Shown here in pieces: positions 43,332-53,200 of a DNA stretch of 64,000 nt. Position 1 is the first letter of the stretch. Each line of letters starts with the position of its first letter. Source of the DNA: Mytilus trossulus (lineage: Eukaryota > Mollusca > Bivalvia > Mytilida > Mytilidae); assembly GCF_036588685.1 (NCBI RefSeq), contig NC_086378.1:28931578-28995577 (forward strand), given 5' to 3'. Under the pieces are notes generated by a model. That model did not search any database. It was not told the origin of the DNA and saw only the letters and a list, made by a program, of their open reading frames with translations. The translations under genes and the position numbers were made by a program.

Positions 43332-43654
43332 GTAACGATAAGATATTTTGGAAATTTGTCAATAGATTTTTTTTGTTTATCTTATATATTTAGTTACATT
43401 ATTTAAATTATTTTCAAAAGTAAGAAATCATTGTGTTATTGAAATTATTGTGAAAATTATGCAGCAACCACAGGAACCATCAACGGGCGTATTTAATGAA
43501 AAATGTTTTGACATGGATGTGAACTAACAAATTCAATGATAGATGTTTGGTTTCGGATGTGAACTAGATTTATGATTAGGTATTGAATAACACTATGGTT
43601 AATATGATTTTAAAACGTGTCTGAAATATTGTAATATAGACTACCAATTGATAT

Positions 43655-43710
43655 TTTGATGAGAGTTGTCTCATTGGCACTCACACCACATTTTCCTATG
43701 TCTTCATATA
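43655..43710 (-). repeat. Interspersed repeat family A (short minus fragment)
   Basis: GAGAGTTGTCTCATTGGCAC and TCACACCACATTTTCCTATG are the complement of the family A left end. Ends about 70 bp before GMC exon 11. Confidence 0.6.
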
Positions 43711-43779
43711 GTGCATGTAGCATTTTGTATATGTGATGCCAATCAAAGAGGGAGAAAATGTTCTAATATTATTTTGTAG

Positions 43780-43951
43780 AGTAAGAGGAATAAAAGGCTT
43801 AAGAGTGGCAGATGCATCTGTGATGAGACACGTCATATCTGGGAATACAAATGCACCAACCATTATGATTGGGGAGAGAGCAGCGGATTTTATTCGTGGA
43901 AAAGATACAGTGCAAAAATTTAAAGAGCAAATAAAACATTTAAAACTTTAA
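43780..43951 (+). CDS. GMC exon 11 (active-site Asn, stop)
   Basis: Acceptor TTTGTAG, TAA at 43949-43951. Encodes [20 protein letters not shown] and [18 protein letters not shown], the family C-terminus, followed by a Lys-rich tail. Confidence 0.93.
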
Positions 43952-43995
43952 TAAAAGAAATTCCTTTAATTGTATGTTAATTACTAGTAAAGAAA

Positions 43996-44001
43996 AATAA
44001 A
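43996..44001 (+). promoter_or_regulatory. Candidate poly(A) signal for the GMC gene
   Basis: AATAAA 45 bp after the stop codon; overlapping copies follow to about 44010. Position suits a short 3-prime UTR. Confidence 0.5.
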
Positions 44002-44199
44002 AAATAAAAATAATGTCATATAAATAATTGTTAAATTATGTTATCCTTGAAATTTGGGCTTGGCATACCTGACCAAAAGCTGACGTAGAGGTAAATAAAT
44101 GTTCTTATTTCTTATGCAGCAAACATACTGCAATCTGATTGGTTGACTTCCCCGGTGTATATAACACCCCCACCCTTGTTCATCCGGGGATAAATAAAA

Positions 44200-44470
44200 T
44201 TTTGCCAAAATTGAAAAAAAATGAATTTTGCCAAACAAAAAAAAATAATTTTTTTTACCAAAATAAAGAAAAAAGATTAAGAAAAAAAATAAAATTAAGA
44301 AAATAAATAATAATAAGAAAATAAATAATAATAAGAAAATAAATAATAATAAGAAAATGCTAAAAAAAAATATTATAATTTTTTTTTTTTTTTTTTTTTT
44401 TTTGTAAACTCGAAAGAACACAAAAAATTTCTGATTTTTTCCAAAAATAAAGTAAAAAAGTATTTGACAA
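44200..44470. repeat. AT-rich simple sequence
   Basis: A-rich sequence with a short tandem array (AATAAGAAAATAAATAAT type, about 44300-44355) and a run of roughly 25 T ending at 44403. The open minus-strand frame here is Phe/Leu/Ile-only low complexity, not a gene. Confidence 0.8.
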
Positions 44471-44606
44471 TGTGCAGCAACATGGACATTGAAAAAATAT
44501 TACGCTGGAAATTTTTCATTACCATTTTTTCAATTTTTCATCCTGGTTTCAAAATGAGTAAAGGAATAATTATTGTTCATATAAAGAAATAAATTCGTTA
44601 TCTTAG

Positions 44607-44728
44607 TGTAATGAGGGGTGTACGGAATTTGACACCGTTGTTGAAATGCATACACCCATTCGGCTGCGCCTCAGGGTGTATGAATTTTCAACAACGGTGT
44701 AAAATTCTGTACACCCCTGATTACACCA
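44607..44728. repeat. Long imperfect hairpin
   Basis: Left AGGGGTGTACGGAATTTGAC then ACCGTTGTTGAAATGCATAC is mirrored by GTATGAATTTTCAACAACGG and AATTCTGTACACCCCT. Stem about 50 bp, loop with CGGCTGCGCC. Probably a small fold-back MITE. Confidence 0.75.
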
Positions 44729-44849
44729 AAATAACTAATAGTATCATGAAAAAAAATATATATATGCATACATAGCAATTCACAAATAAAAAAATTGTAA
44801 CGGAAAATAAGTATAAAGTTTTTATCTTTTAAATAATCTCTGTCAATCC

Positions 44850-46030
44850 TATCTTAGCTCACCTTGATCCACTCCCGGGAGTGGATCGTAACCCTTGGCT
44901 AACGAAGATGTTAAATGACGACTTCTATCATTCTATCTCATTTTTGTATGTTATCTTGAAAACGTTTATAGTGTAAACAATATTTCTATAGTATAACAAG
45001 AAAATGATCAGCAAAATAAGATCTACAGATATGACAACAGGACCGAAATGGTTTGTCGACTTTTTATTGGAGTTGTAACCCGAAATGACGATTATCTTGA
45101 AAACTTTAACAGATAGATATAGATAGACACTTTTTAAAATAGCAAAAACAAAAATATCAAGTCAACATCTACGTACATATATCTTTTATTGTCAAAATGA
45201 TGACTTTTTACACTTTTTGTGTTTGGGAGAAATAAAAACTAAAGCGAATAGAAATAAACTATATACAGATAAAATACTAAAGTAATCAGCAAAATAGATT
45301 TAAGCCATATCCGTCATAATATTCAAGCGTTCACAGGTTTCAATATAAATTCCTCTTCTAATTTGTCCGTCAACTTTTACAAAAATTGTCTCCTCTCAAA
45401 CTATTAAGCTCAATTTAACCAAATTTGTTTACAATCATCGTTGGGGTATCTAGTTAAAATTGTGCCCAATTATTCCGCCTGCATACTGCATTTTTTTTTT
45501 CTATTTCCTTGAAAATAAAGATAGATAAAAAATAACCCGAGAAAACATATTCATTTGAGAATCTACCTGCACTGTCCATAACATCCATATTGCAGTTATT
45601 TTGTCCATAAATTCTTTCCTAATTATCTTGCAAATGGCCGTAGAAATCAAGGATGTGTATAGTCTCACCAAACAAATCCTTGTAGAAGGACAAAACAATG
45701 ATCAAAAGACCTGTTGGTGACCATCTGTTGTTGTCTGTTCTACAATCGGGTTGTTGTCTCTTTGACACATTCCCGATTTCCATTCTCAATTTTAGATCTA
45801 CTAATATGACAACAGGGTAGAAATGGTGAGTCGTCTATTTATTGGAGTGATAAACCTTTTAATTAATAAAGATGTTTTCCATTTTTGGAGTTTTTGTCTA
45901 AACTATATTGAAAACTTTAACAGATAGATCTAAAAAGACGCTTTAATATGCAAATATGACCAGCAAGTCAAGATCATCAATGTTTTGTCAATGACATTAA
46001 ATGACTAGTTTAAACACTTTTTGTATTTTT
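44850..46030 (+). mobile_element. Decayed copy of the HINE-like element
   Basis: Begins CTTAGCTCACC, then carries diverged internal blocks: GATCAGCAAAATAAGATCTA, CTTTTACAAAAATTGTCTCC and ATCATCGTTGGGGTATCTAG. These align with 46842-48148 but with many changes and no clear 3-prime end. A 22-bp perfect palindrome (44866-44887) lies near its left end. Confidence 0.55.
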
Positions 46031-46087
46031 GAGAAAAAAAAACTATAGAATATGGAACTGTATATATGTTGTGTAGAAGATGTAAGT

Positions 46088-46513
46088 TTGTTCAAATTAT
46101 AGTTTGTACAGGGTTTTTGTACAAGTTATAAGTTGTTTGACACCTACCTTCTTGCAACAGATTTAACTTATAAAATGTACCAGTGTAATGTTCTAAATAA
46201 AAAAAATATATACGTCAACCTAACATTTATTGCCTTCAAACTGGAAATGAGGATATCTGAATGGTTTAAATTCTAATTTTATTTTTTTCCTTATACCATA
46301 TTCATATCTATACAAAATCTTTGTGAGGTCTTATAATGTTTTTGTATCAATGCTCAGTATTATACTGTATCATGAAGTTGTGAAAAATTGACAGAAATAT
46401 GTGGAGCAAAAGACTGTGTGCTTGCATCATCCATTTTTGTTTAGCAGGTCACAAAACACTGATAACTTGTACAAAAATAAAAATTATGTACAAATTATAA
46501 TTTGTGCAACATT
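46088..46513. mobile_element. MITE-like inverted-repeat element
   Basis: Left TTCAAATTATAGTTTGTACA then TTTTTGTACAAGTTATAAG is mirrored by GATAACTTGTACAAAAA and TGTACAAATTATAATTTGTG. About 425 bp, no coding. Confidence 0.6.
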
Positions 46514-46639
46514 ACAACTTGTACACAACATTTGTATGAATACAAATAGGATGATCATCAATACAAAATGAACAAAAAAATGATTTCATCAGAGAATTAT
46601 ATGTTAATCTACCAAGTGTTGTAAATTTCTCTAGTATAT

Positions 46640-46790
46640 GCATTGGTTTCCCCGTTTGGGTGGTTTTACACTAGTAATTTTGGGTCTCTTTATAGCTTAT
46701 TGTTCGGTGTGAGCCAAGGATCCGTAGTGAAGGCCGTACATTGACCTATAAGGGTTTACTTTATAAATTGTTATTTGGATACATCATGAC
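46640..46790 (-). repeat. Interspersed repeat family A (minus copy)
   Basis: GGTTTTACACTAGTAATTTT, TAGCTTATTGTTCGGTGTGA and GAAGGCCGTACATTGACCTA match the 28130-28330 copy in the same orientation. Confidence 0.7.
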
Positions 46791-46841
46791 AAATTCTTTT
46801 TTCTTCTGGTAAAATTACATATTTGGTCTTGATAACTTCTT

Positions 46842-48148
46842 TTTAGCTCACCTGGCCCAAAGGGCCAAGTGAGCTTTTCTCATCACTTGGCGTCCGTCGT
46901 CCGTCGTCCGTCGTCCGTCGTCGTCGTCGTCGTCCTGCGTCCGGCGTTAACTTTTACAAAAATCTTCTCCTCTGAAACTACTGGGCCAAATTCAACCAAA
47001 CTTGGCCACAATCATCATTGGGGTATCTAGTTTAAAAATTGTGTCCGGTGACCCCGCCAACTAACCAAGATGGCCGCCATGGCTAAAAATAGAACATAGG
47101 GGTAAAATACAGTTTTTGGCTTATAACTCAAAAACCAAAGCATTTAGAGCAAATCTGACATGGGGTTAAATTGTTTATCAGGTTACGATCTATCTGCCCT
47201 GAAATTTTCAGATGAATCTGACATTCTGTTGTTAGGTTGCTGCCCCTGAATTGGTAATTTGAAGGAAATTTTGTTGTTTTTGATTATTATCTTGAATATT
47301 ATTTTAGATAGAGATAAACTGTAAACAGCAATAATGTTCAGCAAAGTAAGATCTACAAATAAGTCACATGACCAAAATGGTCAATTGATCACTTTAGGAG
47401 TTATTGCCCTTTATAGTCAATTTTTAACCATTTTTCGTAAATCTTAAGTAATCTTTTAGAAAAATCTTCTCCTCTGAAACTACTGGGTCAAATTAATTGA
47501 AACTTGGCCACAATCATCATTGGGGTATCTAGTTTAAAAATTGTGTCCTGTGACCCGGCCAACCAACCAAGATGGCTGCCACGTCTAAAAATAGAACATA
47601 GGGGTAAAATGCAGTTTTTGGCTTATAACTCAAAAACCAAAGCATTAAGAGCAAATTTGACAGGATGTAAAATTGTTGATCAGGTCAAGATCTATCTGCC
47701 CTGGAATTTTCAGATGAATTGGATCATCGGTTGTTAGGTTGCTGCCCCTGAATTGGTAATTTTGAGGAAATTTTGCTGTTTTTTTGTTATTATCTTGAAT
47801 ATTATTATAGATAGGGATAAACTGTAAACAGCAATAATGTACAGCAAAGTAAAAACTAAAAATAAGTCAACATGACCAAATAGTCAATTGACCCCCTAAG
47901 GAGTTATTGCCCTTCATAGTCAATTTTTAATAATTTTCACAAAATTTGTAGATTTTCATTAACATATTCCACAGAAACTACTGTTATAGATAGAGATAAT
48001 TGTAAGCAGCAAAAATGTTTAGTAAAGTAAGATCTACAAACACATCACCATCATCAAAACACAATTTTGTCATGAATCCATCTGTGTACAATGTTTAATA
48101 TTAACATAGACCAAGGTGAGCGACACATGCTCTTTAGAGCCTCTAGTT
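46842..48148 (+). mobile_element. HINE/Helentron-like non-autonomous element (copy 1)
   Basis: Order of parts: TTTAGCTCACCTGGCCC start, GTCGTC microsatellite (46887-46940), internal repeat of about 502 bp (TCTCCTCTGAAACTACTGGG near 46965 and again near 47468), then CCAAGGTGAGC, which is inverted relative to the start, a small hairpin (GCTCTTTAGAGC) and a CTAG end followed by T. This is the layout described for Helentron-associated elements. No Rep/helicase gene is present. Confidence 0.7.
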
Positions 48149-48217
48149 AAATTATACATGTAACAGAATAAAATGACAAGCTATACATTGTCAAGGAGTC
48201 TGTATATTATTCAGGGA

Positions 48218-48442
48218 TTACCGGGTTATATGCATCTTATCATCAACAGTTAACTTATCGACAAATGAGTTGTGAATCCGGATTACACTAATATCGCTTA
48301 GCTTGCGAACACCAATCAATTCACATCTCAAGTTTCTTGTTGGCTTTTTACGCAATTTTTTCAATATTAACAGACATGTTTTAAGACCAACAGTACAGAA
48401 CAGCACTAGCATAAGTTCTTCTGTGCTGCTTAGTGGCGCCAT
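48218..48442 (-). CDS. Uncertain minus-strand open frame, possible first exon
   Basis: A 74-codon minus-strand frame starts MAPLSSTEELMLVLFCTVGL, with one hydrophobic segment followed by basic residues (KKLRKKPTR), like a membrane anchor. A possible donor (GTAATC) falls at the frame end, so it could be a first exon whose continuation lies at lower coordinates, but none was found. Not matched to any family I know; it may be chance. Confidence 0.2.
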   Translation of the reverse strand: MAPLSSTEELMLVLFCTVGLKTCLLILKKLRKKPTRNLRCELIGVRKLSDISVIRIHNSFVDKLTVDDKMHITR

Positions 48443-48449
48443 ACATGCA

Positions 48450-50132
48450 TGTAAACCTGTGCGGTCCAGTAAGAAAAGCGATTTAAGTACCCATGTACTG
48501 TTTGTGAAAGGGGTGTGATTAAAACAAGCAAATTTTAAATGTTATACGTGTAAAAAAAGACTCACATTTTAAATTTATAGTCCTACGACCAAGCGGCAAA
48601 AAAGGCACCATCAAAATATTGCCGTTTGTTTAATGATTAATTTTCCTTCGGGATATTTATATTAAAAACATACTATAGCCATGGATTACACCAGTCTGTA
48701 TCATAGTACATTATGAGATAATCGTTCTGTAGGTTGGGGAAGGGGTCCAACCATTTGTCCCATTCAAATACATTGATCGTCCAAAAAAGTAGGTACCCCC
48801 CGAAACCCCTCCCTAAATATGGCATTGGGTGGACACGTTTCTGGCATCGAAGCCTGGTAATAGTGGGAGTAAGGTTGAAGAGAATTGAGAGTGAGGGAGG
48901 AGCAGGTGACGAGGGTAGTAAAAGGGGGCACACATTTGGAATCATCCTATGTGCAACCACTCAATTACAAGGGTCAGTGTATTAATTAAGTCACTTTATT
49001 AATTGAAGAATTCTTTTTTTCATGTTTCCTGCAATTATTCTACCCCCGGCCAGATTATCATTTTCATTGAAAGTAGTACTTTTAAGCTCAACCAAACATC
49101 AGACAAACTTTAAAATGAATGATTCAAGATTTTTAAGCTCTTTCTTTTTTATACGGGTTTCTGACCGTCTCTGTATGTCGTCAACGTGTCGTACATTAAC
49201 TAGAACCTGCCTTCATGATCTCCCATAACATTTTGGTGAATTGTTTATATCTTTGGATGTTTCTGCTCCCTCTCGATTTTTAGAAATTTCAAAATTTTAA
49301 CGTTTTGGTTAATAAAGGGGGGGGGGGGGGGGGGTTACAGTTTTCCGAAAATCCATCACTGTTATTTAAATATAAATCCAATTGATATAATTCCAAAAAC
49401 CTTCCTTTTGTTTTGAAGTAAAATTAAAACAGTAATTCTTTAAAAGCCCAGAAACCACTTTTGCATGAAGTTGTACATGTCACTGCAATACCGTGAATCC
49501 CTGATACAGTATTAAAATATTATAGTCATCACTACATTTTCTTAGTTTAAAAGAATAATTTACTTTGTAAACAATGAATTTAACTGCGCAAAATTAACTT
49601 TATATATGCTCTAAATATGCATGAAATACTTGCGACTGTACATCAAGCAATCAACCAAAAAGAGTTAATCATGTTAATGTGTGTGTTGCAAATTTTTATG
49701 CCAAATAAATATAAACATCTGACTTTGAATAAACCACTAGGAATAAATGACCACGTAGTTGGAGCACTGAGAAAACTTGCACTATTCTATTAAAAGTTTT
49801 TAAAATAGTTAGCCCACTCTATTTGAGTCACGACAATTATCTCTATTTTACAACTTTACTTTTGTCTTTCTGTTTACGGAGGAAGACAGTTAACTTAATA
49901 ATTCTGAGCTATACTAATTGCTTATTGAAAGAAATATTTTGTATATGAAATTATCTGAGTGTCTTATAATTGGTTTCACGCTCGAAAATGATTTACTTAA
50001 TTTAGCGATTTCTTCTATTCATTCGTTTCGTTTCTACATTTTCCGAATTAAAATTTCGGAATCGCGGGAAGTAAATCAGCAACTGAGAAAAACACAAATT
50101 TTGCCTATAAATTCGTTGTTTTGAGACTCAAA
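48450..50132. other. Stretch upstream of mael, including its likely promoter
   Basis: No supported gene. A G run of about 17 lies at 49317-49334. A somewhat GC-richer block near 48730-48920 looks like a repeat fragment. The last few hundred bases before 50133 presumably hold the mael promoter and 5-prime UTR; no clear TATA box or element was recognised. Confidence 0.45.
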
Positions 50133-50264
50133 ATGCCGAAGAAGCAAGTTAAAAATGCCTTTTATTTCTATATGAAAGAACTTGAACCACAACTAAAGCG
50201 GGAGGGACGAGTTTTCCCTCATGGAATGGCAGATATTGTTCCCATTGCTCATCCACGATGGAAG
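50133..50264 (+). CDS. mael exon 1 (start, HMG box N-half)
   Basis: 132 nt, phase 0, donor GTGAAG. Encodes MPKKQVKNAFYFYMKELEPQ and GMADIVPIAHPRWK, the start of the Maelstrom-type HMG box. Confidence 0.93.
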
Positions 50265-53200
50265 GTGAAGATTCTTTAATAATGCTGAAACAGTTTTTAT
50301 TGAAAGTCGAAATTGTTCAACGAAATACACAGAACATAAACTTATCTGATATTTTCACTATCACACGTAACATGACAATAATTAATAAACTAATGGAAAC
50401 TACATAATTTTTAAAAGTTTCATGGGGACCAAAATTTGGCTAAAATGGCTGTGTTTTCACCTCAAATTTACTCACAAACATTTGCATGTGGAATTTTTTA
50501 AGGCAAAGCATGACCTAGATAAATAAAATCCAAAAGCATTGTATGATTCAGAAAATTGAAAACTTAACAGGTTAGGAACAACCTACCATAATATAATGGA
50601 TACCCCTTTAAAGATGGACTGTCCCTGGAAAACTGAATTATTTGGAAGAAATTTTTCTTATAGACATGATAGAGGGGAGCAGGGCTAAAGCTAGTCCGAG
50701 ATAACTCTAAGGTCCAATGGCTGTTTTGTCAGACAAGCTTGGCCGTGGGACGTCAGAGCTCGACCCATATCAAAAAGTGGATATGAAATGAAAGGTAAAT
50801 GCCGAAATAGATGGATCACTGTGAAAACTGTCTAATTATGAGAAATTAAAGGTTGGCAGGTACATGTGTAGGTGAAACTTGCATAAATGAAGAGATAAAT
50901 GAAAAATGAACAGGTTGATGCCCTATTTATATAATTCCAAGGCCATCAGTCCACTTTTTGATATGGGACGAGCTCTGATGTCCCACGGCCCCGGCTTGTC
51001 TGGCAAAACAGCCATTGGATGTAATCTTGGACTAGGCTAAAGCCAAGTGGTCTAAGAAGTTACTACTGTAACCAGTAGCAAGTCAACACTGAGTTGAGAT
51101 TGGACCCTGCTCTTGGTGGGTGCATTCAAATCCAATCTTAATACAATTTAACTTGCATTGGTTGTCAGTTTCCCTATCAAAAGGCTGGTGGTTTTCTCCT
51201 AGTACTCCAGCTTCTTCCATCAATAAAAACTGGCTGCCTCAAAATAGCTTAAAACTTTAAAGGGGTGTTTAAACACCAACAATCAATAAATCAATCTGAA
51301 ACCAGGGTCCACTAGTTTTGATAAGAACAATGTACAATGTACTGGTAAATACCTCCATTATCTAAAGAATTCCTCAAGAGCTGTGAGAGAACAGTAAAAT
51401 CCATGTACACTCCCATCAGGACAAGATGTGTCACTAACTTAAATAAGTTCATTTTTAGTTTATAAATTCAGTATGTAATTCAAAAGTGTCTATTTCTATT
51501 TTGTCATTTACCTTAGGACTACATTTAAAGAGTTTACTGTCTTTGTGGAAACAAATATCATGTTTACATTTGATTTGATTCAGATTTTACCAGAAAAAGA
51601 AAAAGAGCGGTTTGAAAAAATATCTAAAGAGTACAAGGCTAAGATGAGAGGAGCTGAAGGGGACAAATATAGACAGGATAATACAAGAACATTGTTATCT
51701 GTAAGTTATAGTAGACAAATATATACAGGATAATACAAGAACATTGTTATCTGTAAGTTATAGTAGACAAATACAGACAGGATAATACTAGGACATTGTT
51801 ACCTGTAAGTTATAGTAGACATATACAGACAGGATAATACAAGAACATTGTTATCTGTAAGTTATAGTAGACAAATACAGACAGGATAATACAAGAACAT
51901 TATTATCTGTAAGTTATAGTAGACAAATATAGACAGGATAATACAAGGACATTGTTACCTGTAAGTTATAGTAGACAAATACAAACATTAAAAAAAACAG
52001 AACTGAAAAGCACTCTTAAAAAGGGTCTTTAAAACATCACTATTTGTACAGACAGGAAGATTAATATTACAGAATTTTTAAATAAGTAAATCATGTAAAA
52101 GATAATGCAATTTTCCTGCAATAGAAAGAAGCACTCGTCAAAAATGATCTTCATAAGTGACAGATAAACTTTTCATCCACAGTGAGGATACTGTTTCAAT
52201 TTTTGATTAAAATACTGTATATTAAAAACAATTGTAGGAGAGAAGAGATGAATATGCAGATTTACAGAAGAAACGAACTAAAGAAAGAAATTCTGTAAAA
52301 TCACAATGGCCAACAGGAAAATGTGAGTATTTATCTCTTCTAAGACTCATTTCCCTTTATAATTGTGTGTTTTTAGTTTTTTTTTAGGCTATACAATATT
52401 TTTGCCTAGGCTATGTAAAATGATCCTAGCAAACATTGAAATAACCAAATGAAAAATGTCATCATGTTAAGCAAGACATGACTGCTGTTTTATTTATTTA
52501 AAAAAGATGATTGTATAAAAGCACAATGAGGGATTTTTTTTTATTGCAATCCCCATTCTATGCAAACAAGTAATTAAGACTAAAAGTATAAACAAAATTG
52601 TTAAACAAATAACTGCAGATATAATGCAGAATAATAAGAATTCTACTGTAAACACTATTGTTTTTTTAACAGTATTAGCAAGTGAAAAGTTCTATCTACT
52701 GAACATTCAGACATTGTGCAAGACAGATGATGGGGATTATCTCCCCTGTGAGATTGGTGCTATTGAGTATAGCATTAAATCTGGTATCACCAAGACACTG
52801 CATAGATTCATTGAGCCAGGTAATTATAAGTTGATAAAGATTATCTCCCCTGTGAGATCAGTGCTATGAAATACAATGTATTTTCATGAAGCATTATAGA
52901 AAAAGGCATTCCTACCCAAGTAATTTTGTGTAAAAATATTAGATGAATATCAGTTATGATTTGGGCCAAGCACTTACAGAAAATAAAAAAGGTTTGCAAT
53001 GTTAACAAATACTTTTAAACATAATCCCTGGGCTTGAAGTCTTAAAACTTTACTCAGTGTTCAGAGCACACGAATCATGCTCAAAACTTGAAATCCAACA
53101 TTTTGATTGGTTGATTTTTGAGTGAGTACAAAAAAATGACTTGAAAGTTTTATACCAACCCAGCCTGCTCTGTCCCAGATAACTAGGGGTTTTATTTATT

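Larger units (their letters stand above)
35891..43951 (+). pseudogene. GMC-family FAD oxidoreductase, choline-dehydrogenase-like, exon 3 disrupted
   Basis: Flavoenzyme family that oxidises alcohols such as choline or glucose. Coding blocks: 35891-36014, 36352-36560, 36800-36862 plus 37397-37514 (exon 3, split by an insertion), 37862-37990, 39259-39380, 39919-40086, 40757-40904, 41111-41271, 42075-42249, 43106-43331, 43780-43951, about 605 codons in all, the family length. An N-terminal hydrophobic anchor (residues 4-20) is followed by the FAD-binding YDYIIIGAGSAG, GRVLGGTSCLN (GMC signature 1), SAGSINSPQILMLSGLG (signature 2) and the C-terminal YHPTSTCRMG and [17 protein letters not shown]. 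The active-site His (codon 43264-43266) and Asn (43850-43852) are kept. Reading through exon 3 meets TGA at about 36875, after some 136 residues. Every other exon is clean, so the break may be recent, allelic or an assembly fault. The substrate cannot be read from sequence. Confidence 0.88.

Noticed and set aside
44041-44421. 126-codon minus frame
   Set aside because: Mostly Phe/Leu/Ile/Lys translation of an AT-rich simple repeat.
47504-47737. 77-codon plus frame repeated at 53803-53994
   Set aside because: It lies in the internal repeat of the HINE-like elements and carries no transposase or helicase motif; similarity between copies comes from DNA repetition.
51662-51973. CRISPR-like array
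   Set aside because: Units are contiguous with no spacers and include an exon end; it is an ordinary tandem repeat in a eukaryotic gene.
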